Below are positions 24,120-32,589 of a stretch of DNA of 32,664 bases, piece by piece. Position numbers and translations under genes: made by a program. The notes beneath the pieces were generated by a model. That model did no database searches. It worked only from the letters and a program-made list of their open reading frames with translations, and was not told the DNA's origin. The stretch comes from Cryomorphaceae bacterium (GTDB lineage Bacteria; Bacteroidota; Bacteroidia; Flavobacteriales; Flavobacteriaceae): contig QOPV01000015.1 of assembly GCA_003331265.1 (NCBI GenBank), forward strand, positions 1 to 32,664. The letters are read 5' to 3'. How positions within the stretch are numbered: the first letter of the stretch is position 1; every line of letters starts with the position of its first letter.

Positions 24120-25506
24120 ACTTATAAAGGTTTGTAAAATGATAGTAGAATTTAGAAATTGTTTCTATACCCATTAAAAAATTAGAAACTCCATAATGTT
24201 CATTTGGAGAATGTATAGCATCACTATCTAAACCAAAGCCCATCAAAATAGTTTTACTATCTAGTTCCTTTTCAAATAAGGCAATTATTGGAATACTTCC
24301 TCCATCTCTAGTAGGAATAGGCTTCAAATTAAAAACATCTTCATACGCTTTACTTGCAGCCTGAAATCCTATGGTGTTAGTTGGGGCTACATAGGGTTCT
24401 CCTCCATGATGTTCAGTAACTTTAGAATTAACTCCCTTTGGCGTGATATTTTTAATATGTTTTGAAAATAAAGAACTTATTTCTCTCCACTTTTGACCAG
24501 GAACTAATCTCATGGATATTTTTGCATATGCTTTTGAAGGTAAAACTGTTTTAGAACCCTCATCAGTATAGCCTCCCCAAATTCCGTTTACATCCAATGC
24601 TGGCCTAATAGATTGTCTTTCGATTGTGGTGTACCCCAACTCGCCGTATTCATTATCAATTCCAATGGATTCTTTAAACTCATCAATACTGAACGGAATC
24701 AATGAACCTGCCTTTTTTTCGTTCTCTGTAGGTTCACATACCTTATCATAAAAACCTGGAATAGTAATTTTATGATTAGTATCATGTAAAGAAGCAATCA
24801 TTGAGGATAGAATATTTATTGGATTAGCAACTGTACCTCCATAATGTCCTGAATGCAAGTCCCTATTAGGTCCTGTTATTTCAACCTCCATGTAAGAAAG
24901 ACCCCTAAGTCCTGTCGTGATTGAAGGTATGTTTTTACTAATCATTCCAGTATCAGAAACTAAAATAATATCATTAGAAAGCTTTTCTTTATTGTTTTTT
25001 ACGAATATCTCAAGATTATTACTTCCCACTTCCTCTTCACCTTCAATCATAAATTTAACATTACAAGGAAGACCATCATGCTTGAGAATAACCTCCAAAG
25101 CTTTTACGTGCATGAACATTTGTCCTTTATCATCACAAGCTCCACGTGCAAAAATAGCACCCTCAGGATGAATTTTTGTTTTTTTTATGTAAGGTTCGAA
25201 TGGGTCCTTATCCCATAAATTTAATGGGTCAACAGGTTGAACATCATAATGACCGTAAACAAGAATAGTTGGAAGATTTTCATCAAATATTTTTTCTCCA
25301 TAAACAATAGGGTGTCCTGGTGTTTCACATATTTCACAATTATTTAAACCTAAATTTAAAAGGTGTTTTTTAATTAATTCAGCTGCTAACCTCGTGTCAG
25401 AATCATTTTCTTTTAGTGCACTTATTGAGGGTATTCTTATCAGTTCGAACAATTCATTTAAAAATCGTTCAGAATTTTTGTCTATATAATCTTTAAACTT
25501 TTCCAA
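24109..25506 (-). CDS. M20 family dipeptidase
   Basis: This 465-residue metallopeptidase of the M20/PepV-CNDP group removes or splits short peptides in the cytoplasm. Zinc ligands and catalytic residues are all present: His86 and Asp88 in YGHYDVQPVD, Asp125 in ARGACDDKGQM, Glu157-Glu158 in EGEEEVGS, Asp185 in VSDTG, and the dimerisation stretch GPNRDLHSGHYGG. No signal peptide is seen. The gene is alone in its transcription unit, with 97 bases to the tRNA-Leu gene on the other strand. Its 3' end overlaps hemW by 11 bases. Confidence 0.92.
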   Translation of the reverse strand: MEKFKDYIDKNSERFLNELFELIRIPSISALKENDSDTRLAAELIKKHLLNLGLNNCEICETPGHPIVYGEKIFDENLPTILVYGHYDVQPVDPLNLWDKDPFEPYIKKTKIHPEGAIFARGACDDKGQMFMHVKALEVILKHDGLPCNVKFMIEGEEEVGSNNLEIFVKNNKEKLSNDIILVSDTGMISKNIPSITTGLRGLSYMEVEITGPNRDLHSGHYGGTVANPINILSSMIASLHDTNHKITIPGFYDKVCEPTENEKKAGSLIPFSIDEFKESIGIDNEYGELGYTTIERQSIRPALDVNGIWGGYTDEGSKTVLPSKAYAKISMRLVPGQKWREISSLFSKHIKNITPKGVNSKVTEHHGGEPYVAPTNTIGFQAASKAYEDVFNLKPIPTRDGGSIPIIALFEKELDSKTILMGFGLDSDAIHSPNEHYGVSNFLMGIETISKFYYHFTNLYKSKY

Positions 25507-25585
25507 GATAATTTTTTTTGTAAATGTAATTAAATATGTTTTTTTGACATAGTAAAATCAATAGGGATATTATAATAATCTTGCT

Positions 25586-25593
25586 TATATTTG
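25586..25593 (+). promoter_or_regulatory. -7 promoter box for tRNA-Leu
   Basis: TATATTTG is an exact TANNTTTG match 10 bases before the tRNA 5' end, the same octamer as the tRNA-Phe promoter. No TTTG is present 19 bases upstream (TAGG-like instead), so the -33 part is weak. Confidence 0.55.
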
Positions 25594-25603
25594 CTTCCCT
25601 TCA

Positions 25604-25685
25604 GCGGGTGTGGTGAAATTGGTAGACACGCTAGACTTAGGATCTAGTGCTTCGCGGCTTGGGGGTTCGAGTCCCTTCACCCGCA
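25604..25685 (+). tRNA. tRNA-Leu (anticodon TAG)
   Basis: These 82 bases fold as a class II tRNA. The acceptor stem GCGGGTG pairs with CACCCGC. The anticodon stem CTAGA pairs with TCTAG around loop CTTAGGA (anticodon TAG). A long variable arm TGCTTCGCGGCTT is present, and the T-arm GGGGG-TTCGAGT-CCCTT has two G-U pairs at its base. The discriminator is A and CCA is not encoded. A hairpin terminator follows after 7 bases. Confidence 0.96.
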
Positions 25686-25692
25686 CACTTTT

Positions 25693-25721
25693 AAAACCTC
25701 AACAATTGTTGAGGTTTTTTT
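25693..25721 (+). terminator. Intrinsic terminator after tRNA-Leu
   Basis: AAAACCTCAAC (25693-25703) pairs with GTTGAGGTTTT (25708-25718) around loop AATT, and the T run continues to 25721. It stands just after the tRNA and could also stop transcripts from the left side of the minus strand. Confidence 0.85.
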
Positions 25722-25808
25722 AATTAAAAGTATGTTTCTTAATCCAATTAGAGTTGCCAAACATATTTTAAGTTAAAGTTAATTTATAAAAAATAAAATT
25801 CAAATATT

Positions 25809-26519
25809 TTATAATCTTGGTTTCCAAATTTCATGTAAAGGATCTCCTTTACTACTAAATCCTTTATGATTCCATTCGTTATCAATAATCTCATATTCAA
25901 ATTCCAATTCAATTCCTGATTTTGAATTATCTCTGGAAAAGAACTCTATGTTTTCTGAATAAACCCCATTTTTAGTTGTGTAAGTTCCGCCACCTGTTCC
26001 CATAAATTTTTTTGATTCTGTATTGTATGCGATCCATTGAAATCTTTTTCCTGAAAGTAATTTCATTGTTTTCCTTGGTCCACTAGTGTTTCTTAACTGT
26101 TTTTTACCATCCCTTACTCTACCAGCCATCAGCCACGCACCTTTAAGATAACCAGGTAATCCGTCATCAATTCTTTGAAATTCCATATCAGTTCCTACAA
26201 TTGACATAGTGGTTCCAGTAATTTTGACTTTAAAAGTGACTTCTGACCCAACTCGATCGGGGTTGTTAGTGTCGAATTCTACCTTTTCGGTCATGGTATC
26301 TCCCATCAATTTCCATGTTCCACCATTGGAGTTTATGAATTTACCGGATTTTGATTCATAAGTACTTATAGCTTGATAACCATCAGAAAAAATCACAACA
26401 CTTTTTAACTCCTCTCCGTTTTCAGAATTATGATTTCTTTCCCATGCACCAATAAAGCTTTGTGCATTAGTATTGGTTACTAATAGACTATAAATTATTA
26501 AAAAAATTATTTTTTTCAT
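25809..26519 (-). CDS. Secreted protein of two tandem lipocalin-like repeats, function unknown
   Basis: This 236-residue protein has a signal peptide (cleavage after NTNAQ, about residue 20). The mature part is two copies of one beta-rich unit of about 100 residues. GAW at 24-26 matches GAW at 127-129; SGKFINSNGGTW (58-69) matches SKKFMGTGGGTY (169-180); TEKVEF (77-82) matches SENIEF (188-193). The closing strands GSEVTFKVKI and GIELEFEYEI match too. Each unit reads as a small antiparallel barrel of the lipocalin-like kind; the ligand is unknown. Its start codon overlaps the waaA stop by 4 bases, so it is probably co-translated with waaA. Confidence 0.78.
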   Translation of the reverse strand: MKKIIFLIIYSLLVTNTNAQSFIGAWERNHNSENGEELKSVVIFSDGYQAISTYESKSGKFINSNGGTWKLMGDTMTEKVEFDTNNPDRVGSEVTFKVKITGTTMSIVGTDMEFQRIDDGLPGYLKGAWLMAGRVRDGKKQLRNTSGPRKTMKLLSGKRFQWIAYNTESKKFMGTGGGTYTTKNGVYSENIEFFSRDNSKSGIELEFEYEIIDNEWNHKGFSSKGDPLHEIWKPRL

Positions 26520-27757
26520 TTTTTTTGTTTTAAATATGTTATTACTTTTTCGGAAGCTCCTATCTTATTTATAATGTATTTATAATTAATTTGCCCCATT
26601 TTATCTCTTGCTTTTTTATTATTTATTAAATCGATTAATTCATTTTTAAAAGTATCATAGTTTTTAATACTTATAAATCCTTTTAAATTAATAAGTTCAC
26701 TCACCTCATGAAATTTTTCAAAATTTTTACCAACTATGACAGGAATCTTGAAAACGGCAGGTTCTAAGGTATTATGAAGGCCAGTATTTCCCATTCCTCC
26801 TCCAACATAACCAATATCAGCGTAGCTGTAAACTGAAGTCAATAATCCAATTGAATCAATAAAGATAACTGAGTTTTTACTAGCATTATCTTTATTTAAC
26901 TCAGACATTAAAATACTTTTCTTTTTTATAAAACTTTTTGCTTTATTAATTTTATTTAAATCAATTTGATGTGGAGCTATTATAAAGCAAATATCATTTT
27001 CTTTATAGCTATTTATAAATTTTATAATTATTTCATCATCTTCATTCCAAGTACTACCAGCTACAAAACATTGTTTAGATTTTTTAAATTTATTAAGATA
27101 TTTAATTTCATTCTTTTGATTGGGTAATTCCAGGACTCTTTCAAATCTAGAGTCTCCCATAACGCTACAATTATTAAAATTATATTTTTTTAATATTTTT
27201 TTGGAATCGTTATTTTGAACAAAAAAATGATTAAATGTTTTTAAATTATTTCTCATCCAAAACCCGTAGGGTTTAAAAAACCAATGGTTTTTTCTAAAAA
27301 CACCAGCCAAAAGATAAGTCGGAGTATTATTTTTTTTTAGATATTTTAAAAAATTAGGCCAAAATTCATATTTAACAAACACGGCAATTTCTGGATTGAT
27401 TAAATCAATAAATCTCTTAGCGTTATAAGAGGTGTCAATAGGTAAGTAAACGGTTAAATCACTTATTGGATTATTTTTTCTTAAATCATAACCAGATGAG
27501 GAAAAAAAAGACAGTACTATTTTATGATCTTTATATAAAGATTTGATTTTTTTAAATACCGGGAGCCCTTGTTCGTATTCTCCGAGAGAAGCCACATGAA
27601 TCCAAATATATTTTTCATTTTTAGAAATATTTGATTTTAACTTTTTAAATATTTTTTTTCTCTTAATTAAGAAATTAAATACTGTTTTATTAAAATATTT
27701 TAAAACATGAAGATGCAGTTGAAATATATTAATTAACAAGTCATATAGGATGTTCAT
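26516..27757 (-). CDS. waaA: 3-deoxy-D-manno-octulosonic acid (Kdo) transferase
   Basis: This 413-residue membrane-bound glycosyltransferase (GT30) adds Kdo to lipid A precursor on the inner face of the inner membrane. Diagnostic parts are WIHVASLGEYEQGLPV (residues 52-67, with catalytic Glu60), VKYEFWPNFLKYL, VAGSTWNEDDEII and, in the nucleotide-sugar domain, YVGGGMGNTGLHNTLEPAVF. No N-terminal membrane helix is obvious beyond residues 3-20. Just upstream of its start (27759-27776) is a 7-bp inverted repeat, TAGTATA and TATACTA, that could be a control site but is made only of common AT words. It is divergent from the DegT-family gene, with 88 bases between the starts. Confidence 0.92.
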   Translation of the reverse strand: MNILYDLLINIFQLHLHVLKYFNKTVFNFLIKRKKIFKKLKSNISKNEKYIWIHVASLGEYEQGLPVFKKIKSLYKDHKIVLSFFSSSGYDLRKNNPISDLTVYLPIDTSYNAKRFIDLINPEIAVFVKYEFWPNFLKYLKKNNTPTYLLAGVFRKNHWFFKPYGFWMRNNLKTFNHFFVQNNDSKKILKKYNFNNCSVMGDSRFERVLELPNQKNEIKYLNKFKKSKQCFVAGSTWNEDDEIIIKFINSYKENDICFIIAPHQIDLNKINKAKSFIKKKSILMSELNKDNASKNSVIFIDSIGLLTSVYSYADIGYVGGGMGNTGLHNTLEPAVFKIPVIVGKNFEKFHEVSELINLKGFISIKNYDTFKNELIDLINNKKARDKMGQINYKYIINKIGASEKVITYLKQKK

Positions 27758-27845
27758 CTAGTATATAATTATACTAAAGTAGTATTTTGTAAATATATTT
27801 AATATTAAAGCTTTAGATTTTATTATTTTTAGGCAAAATTATTTT

Positions 27846-28997
27846 ATGAAAAAAATACAGATGGTAGACTTACAGAGTCAATACCAGCATATTAAAGCCA
27901 AAGTAGATGATTCTGTAATTAATGTGATGGAAAATGCTTCGTTTATTAATGGACCTTCTGTAAAAAGTTTTCAAAAAAATTTAGAGAATTATTTGAATGT
28001 AAAACATGTAATTCCCTGTGCGAATGGTACCGATGCTCTTCAAATAGCTATGATGGGATTAAACTTAAAACCAGGTGATGAGGTAATCACTGTGGATTTC
28101 ACTTTCGCCGCAACTGTTGAGGTGATAGCTTTATTAAATTTGACCCCAGTTTTAGTTGATGTAGACCTTGATAATTTTAATATTGATTGTAATAAAATAA
28201 GAAAAGCTATTACTTCAAAAACTAAAGCTATAGTTCCTGTTCATTTATTCGGACAAGCAGCAAATATGGCAGAAATAATGGAAATTGCTAAGGAACACAA
28301 TCTCTATGTTATTGAAGATAATGCACAGGCTATTGGATCAGCATATCAATTTAGATCTGGAAAGAAGGTGAAAACAGGAACAATTGGTGATGTAGGAACA
28401 ACTTCTTTTTTTCCATCAAAAAACCTAGGCTGTTTTGGAGATGGTGGAGCGATTTTTACCAATGACGATGATCTTGCTCATACATTAAGAGGTATTGTAA
28501 ATCACGGAATGTATAAGCGTTACCATCACGATGTTGTTGGTGTAAATTCAAGACTAGATTCTATCCAAGCCGCAGTTCTCAATGCCAAGTTACCATATTT
28601 AGACTCGTACAATAAAGCTCGCCAAAATGCTGCACGTCATTACACATCTGCTTTAAAGAATAATATAGGCTTACTAACTCCAATGGCTGGATATCAGTGC
28701 TCTCAAATTTGTGAAAATTGTGATTGCCATGTATTTCATCAATACACTATTCGTATTTTAAATGATAAAAGAGATGGTCTTGCAAAAAAGTTATCAAACT
28801 CAAATATTCCTCATGGAATATATTATCCCATTCCATTACATAGACAAAAAGCTTATTTGGATTCAAGATATAATGAAAAGGATTTTTCTAATACTAATCT
28901 CTTATGTAAACAAGTTATATCACTCCCAATGCACTCAGAACTAGAATTAGATCAAATTAATTTTATTTGTAAAAAAATAAATGCTTTTTTAAAGTAA
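27846..28997 (+). CDS. DegT/DnrJ/EryC1/StrS family sugar aminotransferase
   Basis: This 383-residue PLP enzyme probably puts an amino group on a keto-sugar nucleotide used for surface polysaccharide or lipid A. The schiff-base Lys192 lies in FFPSKNLGCFGDGGAI; the PLP pocket includes NGTDALQIAM (near 60) and VIEDNAQAIGS with the Asp that holds the pyridine N. The remaining substrate parts PVHLFGQAANM and NSRLDSIQAAVL are standard. An insertion before CHVFHQYT carries four close cysteines and a His: C285-x3-C289-x2-C292-x-C294-H295. It lies divergently beside waaA, supporting an envelope-sugar role. The 3' end overlaps fabD by 9 bases. Confidence 0.9.
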   Translation: MKKIQMVDLQSQYQHIKAKVDDSVINVMENASFINGPSVKSFQKNLENYLNVKHVIPCANGTDALQIAMMGLNLKPGDEVITVDFTFAATVEVIALLNLTPVLVDVDLDNFNIDCNKIRKAITSKTKAIVPVHLFGQAANMAEIMEIAKEHNLYVIEDNAQAIGSAYQFRSGKKVKTGTIGDVGTTSFFPSKNLGCFGDGGAIFTNDDDLAHTLRGIVNHGMYKRYHHDVVGVNSRLDSIQAAVLNAKLPYLDSYNKARQNAARHYTSALKNNIGLLTPMAGYQCSQICENCDCHVFHQYTIRILNDKRDGLAKKLSNSNIPHGIYYPIPLHRQKAYLDSRYNEKDFSNTNLLCKQVISLPMHSELELDQINFICKKINAFLK

Positions 28998-29870
28998 GGG
29001 AGTTGTAGTTAGTATTTCTCTATTAATTTTTTTAATTAACCCTTGTAAAACTTTTCCAGGACCAATTTCAACAAATTCTGTTGCTCCATCTTTTATCATT
29101 TGATTAACACTTTGAGTCCACCTTACAGGGGAGGTTAATTGAGAAATTAAATTTTTTTTAATATTATCTACAGATGTTTCTCCTAACCCATTTACATTTT
29201 GATAAATTGGACAAATGGGTGCATTAAATTTAGCCTCATTAATTGCTTTTGTAAGTTCATTTTTAGCCTCAATCATTAGTTCTGAATGAAATGCTCCACC
29301 CACAGGTAGAATTATAGCTCTTCTAGCACCCTTTTCAGTGAGTACTTTACAAGCTTGCTCAACAGCATTGTAATCACCAGAAATCACCACTTGTCCTGGA
29401 CAATTATAATTTGCAGCCACAACTTCCCCATCAATTTTATCACAAACTTCCTCAATAACTTCATTTTCAAGAGCAAGAATCGCAGCCATTGTCCCATTAG
29501 TCTTTTCACATGCTTTTTGCATAGCCATTGCTCTTATTGAGACTAATTTTAATCCATCTTCAAAACTTAAAACACCTGCTCCAACGAGAGCAGAAAATTC
29601 TCCAAGTGAATGACCTGCTACTTGTTTAGGATTAAATGACCCCCCTAATATTTTTAACATAGCTATTGAATGAATGAAAATTGCAGGTTGTGTGACCTTA
29701 GTTTGCATTAAATCTTCATTTGTTCCATTAAACATAATTTTGGAAATATTAAATCCTAATATATCCTCAGCGTTTTTAAACATTTCTTTTAAAACTTTAT
29801 GTTTTTGGAATAAGTCATAACACATTCCAGTAAACTGCGAGCCCTGACCAGGAAAAACGTATGATTTCAT
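28989..29870 (-). CDS. fabD: Malonyl-CoA:ACP transacylase
   Basis: This 293-residue enzyme moves malonyl groups from CoA to acyl carrier protein for fatty-acid synthesis. The nucleophile elbow GHSLGE holds Ser88 (residues 86-91), Arg113 in SIRAMAMQ binds the malonyl carboxylate, and His195 in GGAFHSELM completes the dyad. The N-terminal YVFPGQGSQ loop is intact. It begins 3 bases after the dihydrofolate reductase gene on the same strand, so both share a message, and ends in a 9-base overlap with the convergent aminotransferase gene. Confidence 0.95.
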   Translation of the reverse strand: MKSYVFPGQGSQFTGMCYDLFQKHKVLKEMFKNAEDILGFNISKIMFNGTNEDLMQTKVTQPAIFIHSIAMLKILGGSFNPKQVAGHSLGEFSALVGAGVLSFEDGLKLVSIRAMAMQKACEKTNGTMAAILALENEVIEEVCDKIDGEVVAANYNCPGQVVISGDYNAVEQACKVLTEKGARRAIILPVGGAFHSELMIEAKNELTKAINEAKFNAPICPIYQNVNGLGETSVDNIKKNLISQLTSPVRWTQSVNQMIKDGATEFVEIGPGKVLQGLIKKINREILTTTPLL

Positions 29871-29873
29871 TTG

Positions 29874-30773
29874 TTATTTTTTATTATATCTAATGAAAGT
29901 AAAGTCAAAGTCGTGTTTTTCATCTTTAAATCTTTTCTCACTACTAACTTCATTCCATATTTTATAATCAATTTCTGGGAAAAATGCATCTCCATCTAAT
30001 TTTGCGTGAACTCTTGTAAGTTCAATTCTATCAGAAATGAGAATGCTTTGACGGTATATCTCTCCTCCACCTATAATAAAGGGCTGATTATCATTTTCTG
30101 CTTTTTCTAACGCTTCATGAATAGAATGAACAACAATAGCATCTTTTGCTTCGTAATTATTTTTTCTGGTAATAACAATATTTGTTCTGTTTGGAAGGGC
30201 CTTAGGCATAGATTCAAAAGTTTTTCTTCCCATTATAACACAATGACCTTTTGTGAGTTCTTTAAAATGTTTTAAGTCATCAGAAAGATGCCAAATAAGT
30301 TTGTTATCATTTCCAATCACGTTATTTTCAGAGGCTGCAGCAATCAAAGTAATACAATTACCAGAATTATTTTGATTAAATATTTCAGATTCTGCTTTAA
30401 TTCTAGCTTCTTTTTCAAATTCCATTTTTATTTTAGCAATTTTAATCTCTTGTTTAGAAACTAGTTTTTTTATTTGTTTTTCTTCCCAATTTTTGCCCAT
30501 GAACTTATTGGTTATGAAAACATTATAAGTATGCATCAAGAATAATAAAAACCAAAATGTAATAGCTAAATATGACCAAGGATAATTAAAAAATATAATT
30601 TCTTTTTTAAATTCAAATAATAAATTAATAACAAGAAAAGATATATTTCCAAAAATCATTAAAGAAAAATGAAAAAACAAAAACTTTTTTTGTTTAACCC
30701 TTTTTTGAGCAGCTTCGATTAGCTTAATTTGATCTTCGTTAATTTTATCGTTTTTCTCTCCTTTAAATGCCAT
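29874..30773 (-). CDS. 2TM domain-dihydrofolate reductase fusion
   Basis: This 299-residue protein joins two modules. Residues 1-105 are a 2TM domain: two hydrophobic helices (about 31-53 and 66-89) followed by the typical ending FMGKNWEEKQIKKL. A charged, coiled-coil-like linker (95-131) leads to a full dihydrofolate reductase (139-299) with LIAAASENNVIGNDNKL, IWHLSDDLKHF (catalytic acid Asp166), GHCVIMGRKTFESMP and FIIGGGEIY. DHFR reduces dihydrofolate with NADPH. The upstream TTG (30797) lies in a probable promoter -7 box, so I use ATG 30773. Fusion would hold the normally soluble enzyme at the inner membrane. fabD follows after 3 bases. Confidence 0.88.
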   Translation of the reverse strand: MAFKGEKNDKINEDQIKLIEAAQKRVKQKKFLFFHFSLMIFGNISFLVINLLFEFKKEIIFFNYPWSYLAITFWFLLFLMHTYNVFITNKFMGKNWEEKQIKKLVSKQEIKIAKIKMEFEKEARIKAESEIFNQNNSGNCITLIAAASENNVIGNDNKLIWHLSDDLKHFKELTKGHCVIMGRKTFESMPKALPNRTNIVITRKNNYEAKDAIVVHSIHEALEKAENDNQPFIIGGGEIYRQSILISDRIELTRVHAKLDGDAFFPEIDYKIWNEVSSEKRFKDEKHDFDFTFIRYNKK

Positions 30774-30794
30774 GAATAACAGAATCTTAAAAGG

Positions 30795-30802
30795 CAAAAG
30801 TA
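30795..30802 (-). promoter_or_regulatory. Putative -7 box for the 2TM-DHFR/fabD unit
   Basis: On the minus strand TACTTTTG exactly matches TANNTTTG, ending 21 bases before the ATG at 30773. No TTTG is present at the -33 distance. If used, the TTG at 30797 could not serve as the start codon. Confidence 0.42.
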
Positions 30803-30841
30803 ATATTTTAAAATATATTATTTATACCTTAATTTTATAAT

Positions 30842-31876
30842 ATGAATTTCCCAATTTCTAAAGAATACATATATTTTGATTCTGCTAGATCATCAGGTAT
30901 GTATCAAGAACTACTAAAATGGAGAAATAATCATGATAATTTATTACTTAAAAAAGGAAGCCAATTAAGAATAAATCATGAAGATTTTGTTGATAATTTT
31001 AGAAAGGGGATTGCAAGCTTTTTTCATTCAAGTAAAGCCAACGTTTATATGACTCAAAGTTTCTCAACAGGCTTTAAATCTCTTTTAAATATATTAGATA
31101 ATAATTTAAATTTTTTGATAATTGAAAATGATTATCCAACTATTGAGCAACAGCTCAAGTTCAATGGTTTTAATTATGATGTAATTGTTAATGCTGATGA
31201 CTTTGAACAAACTATATTAAATGGGTTAGAGAAATATAAACCGAATGTATTGGTATTGTCTATTGTTCAATATATAAATGGATTATTAGTTGATCTAAAT
31301 TTCTTAAAAGAAATTAAGATAAAATATCCTAAGCTTTTAATAATAGCTGATGGAACTCAGTTCTGTGGAACAAAAGATTTTAATTTTAAAAACTCCTCTA
31401 TAGATGTATTGATATCAAGTGGATATAAGTGGCTTTTTAGTGGCTATGGTAATGGATTTTTATTAGTAAAAAAAAAAATTGTTCAAGATTATTTAAATGT
31501 AGAATCAAAAAAATTTGCGGAAAAATCTTTTTCTTTAGCTTTTGAACCAGGAAATATTGATACTCTTAATTTTGGAAGTCTTTTATTTTCAATTAATAAA
31601 ATTTCTGAATATGGTATTTTTAAAATAGAAAATAGACTTAACTTATTATCCAATTACGCAAAGAAAAAATTTATTGAAAAAAACCTTCTTGATAAACAAA
31701 TTTTAAATAGGAAAGAACATTCTAATATTTTTAATCTAAGGGGAGGAATAAAAATTTTTAACAGACTGATTGAAAATAAAATTATTTGTTCCATCAGAGG
31801 AAATGGAATCAGGGTAAGTTTCAACATTTACAATCAAGAAAAAGAAATAGATTATTTACTAACTTTTTTCAAATAA
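30842..31876 (+). CDS. Class V aminotransferase (cysteine-desulfurase-like fold)
   Basis: This 344-residue PLP enzyme has the class V layout: FDSARSSGMY near the start, YMTQSFSTGFKSLLN as the PLP phosphate loop, IADGTQFCG (Asp170 and Gln173, near the pyridine ring) and ISSGYKWLFSGYGNGF with the Schiff-base Lys196. The motif is closer to CsdA/SufS-like and isopenicillin epimerase-like members, but the cysteine that accepts sulfur in true desulfurases is not evident near the C-terminus, where RGNGIRVSFNIYNQ is the usual closing Arg motif. The substrate cannot be told. It stands alone, divergent from the DHFR gene and ending 2 bases before the convergent lipoprotein gene. Confidence 0.82.
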   Translation: MNFPISKEYIYFDSARSSGMYQELLKWRNNHDNLLLKKGSQLRINHEDFVDNFRKGIASFFHSSKANVYMTQSFSTGFKSLLNILDNNLNFLIIENDYPTIEQQLKFNGFNYDVIVNADDFEQTILNGLEKYKPNVLVLSIVQYINGLLVDLNFLKEIKIKYPKLLIIADGTQFCGTKDFNFKNSSIDVLISSGYKWLFSGYGNGFLLVKKKIVQDYLNVESKKFAEKSFSLAFEPGNIDTLNFGSLLFSINKISEYGIFKIENRLNLLSNYAKKKFIEKNLLDKQILNRKEHSNIFNLRGGIKIFNRLIENKIICSIRGNGIRVSFNIYNQEKEIDYLLTFFK

Positions 31877-31878
31877 AA

Positions 31879-32589
31879 TTATTCAATTAAAATGAAAGTA
31901 GATGTACCTGAATCTGAGGAACTTCCATGATTATCTTTCGTAACAACTCTCCAATAATATGTTCCAGGTTCATTTAAAGCGACTGTTTTTTTGGAAGCTG
32001 TGTAATTTGATGTGTTTCGAGTTGAAGCATCTTTTTTATCTAAATAGATATCAAACTTATGAGTGTCTGACGTATCTACATCAGAAAAAGACCAAGATAA
32101 TTGAATGTTTCCCACTGTTAGTGTGGCACCTGGCTTAGGAGCAAGAATGTCAGCCGGAAATGGCGCGTGATTTTTTTGAGGAGTTCCTGACAAATAAAAT
32201 TTCCATTTTGCACTACTAGCCGTTGATGTACTAGTGTTAGTTGAGATAATATACCAAGAATAAGGAAAGCCTTTTGTCAAAGTTATTTCAACACTTGTAT
32301 CTGTAGTCGTTTGTGACATACTTTCTTGTGTTAATAGGTTTTTAACTACAATAGTATAAGAAGTAGTATCATCAGACTTATTCCACTCAAACTTAACAGC
32401 ATCAACTTCTAAACACTCTGAATTATTAGCTGGTTTAGAAAGTGTAGCAGCTTTAGGAGCAATTGGCCCAGGTGGATCACCTCCACCATTATTACCCCCA
32501 TTATTACCTTCGTCTCCTCCACTTCCTCCACAAGACATTAATAAAATTGAAAAAATTAGAACTATTGATTTGAGTGTTATATTTTTCAT
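31879..32589 (-). CDS. Lipoprotein with Gly/Asn linker and two FN3-like domains
   Basis: This 236-residue protein has a lipoprotein signal with Cys20 (LLMSC). A low-complexity linker of Gly, Asn, Asp and Pro follows (residues 21-43), then two immunoglobulin/FN3-like beta units: about 48-135 (KPANNSECLEVDAVKFEWNK) and about 150-236 (PKPGATLTVGNIQLSWSFSD, closing on GTYYWRVVTKDNHG). Repeated W-x-W/Y patterns mark the strands. The linker could lift the domains off the outer membrane, and the domains may bind carbohydrate or protein (inference). Its ATG overlaps the stop of an upstream type IX cargo gene by 4 bases (ATGA), so the two are probably made together. Confidence 0.8.
   Translation of the reverse strand: MKNITLKSIVLIFSILLMSCGGSGGDEGNNGGNNGGGDPPGPIAPKAATLSKPANNSECLEVDAVKFEWNKSDDTTSYTIVVKNLLTQESMSQTTTDTSVEITLTKGFPYSWYIISTNTSTSTASSAKWKFYLSGTPQKNHAPFPADILAPKPGATLTVGNIQLSWSFSDVDTSDTHKFDIYLDKKDASTRNTSNYTASKKTVALNEPGTYYWRVVTKDNHGSSSDSGTSTFILIE

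Noticed and set aside
27759-27776. Inverted repeat TAGTATA/TATACTA as an operator for waaA
   Set aside because: It consists only of AT-rich words common in this genome and lacks any conserved partner, so I do not list it as a feature.
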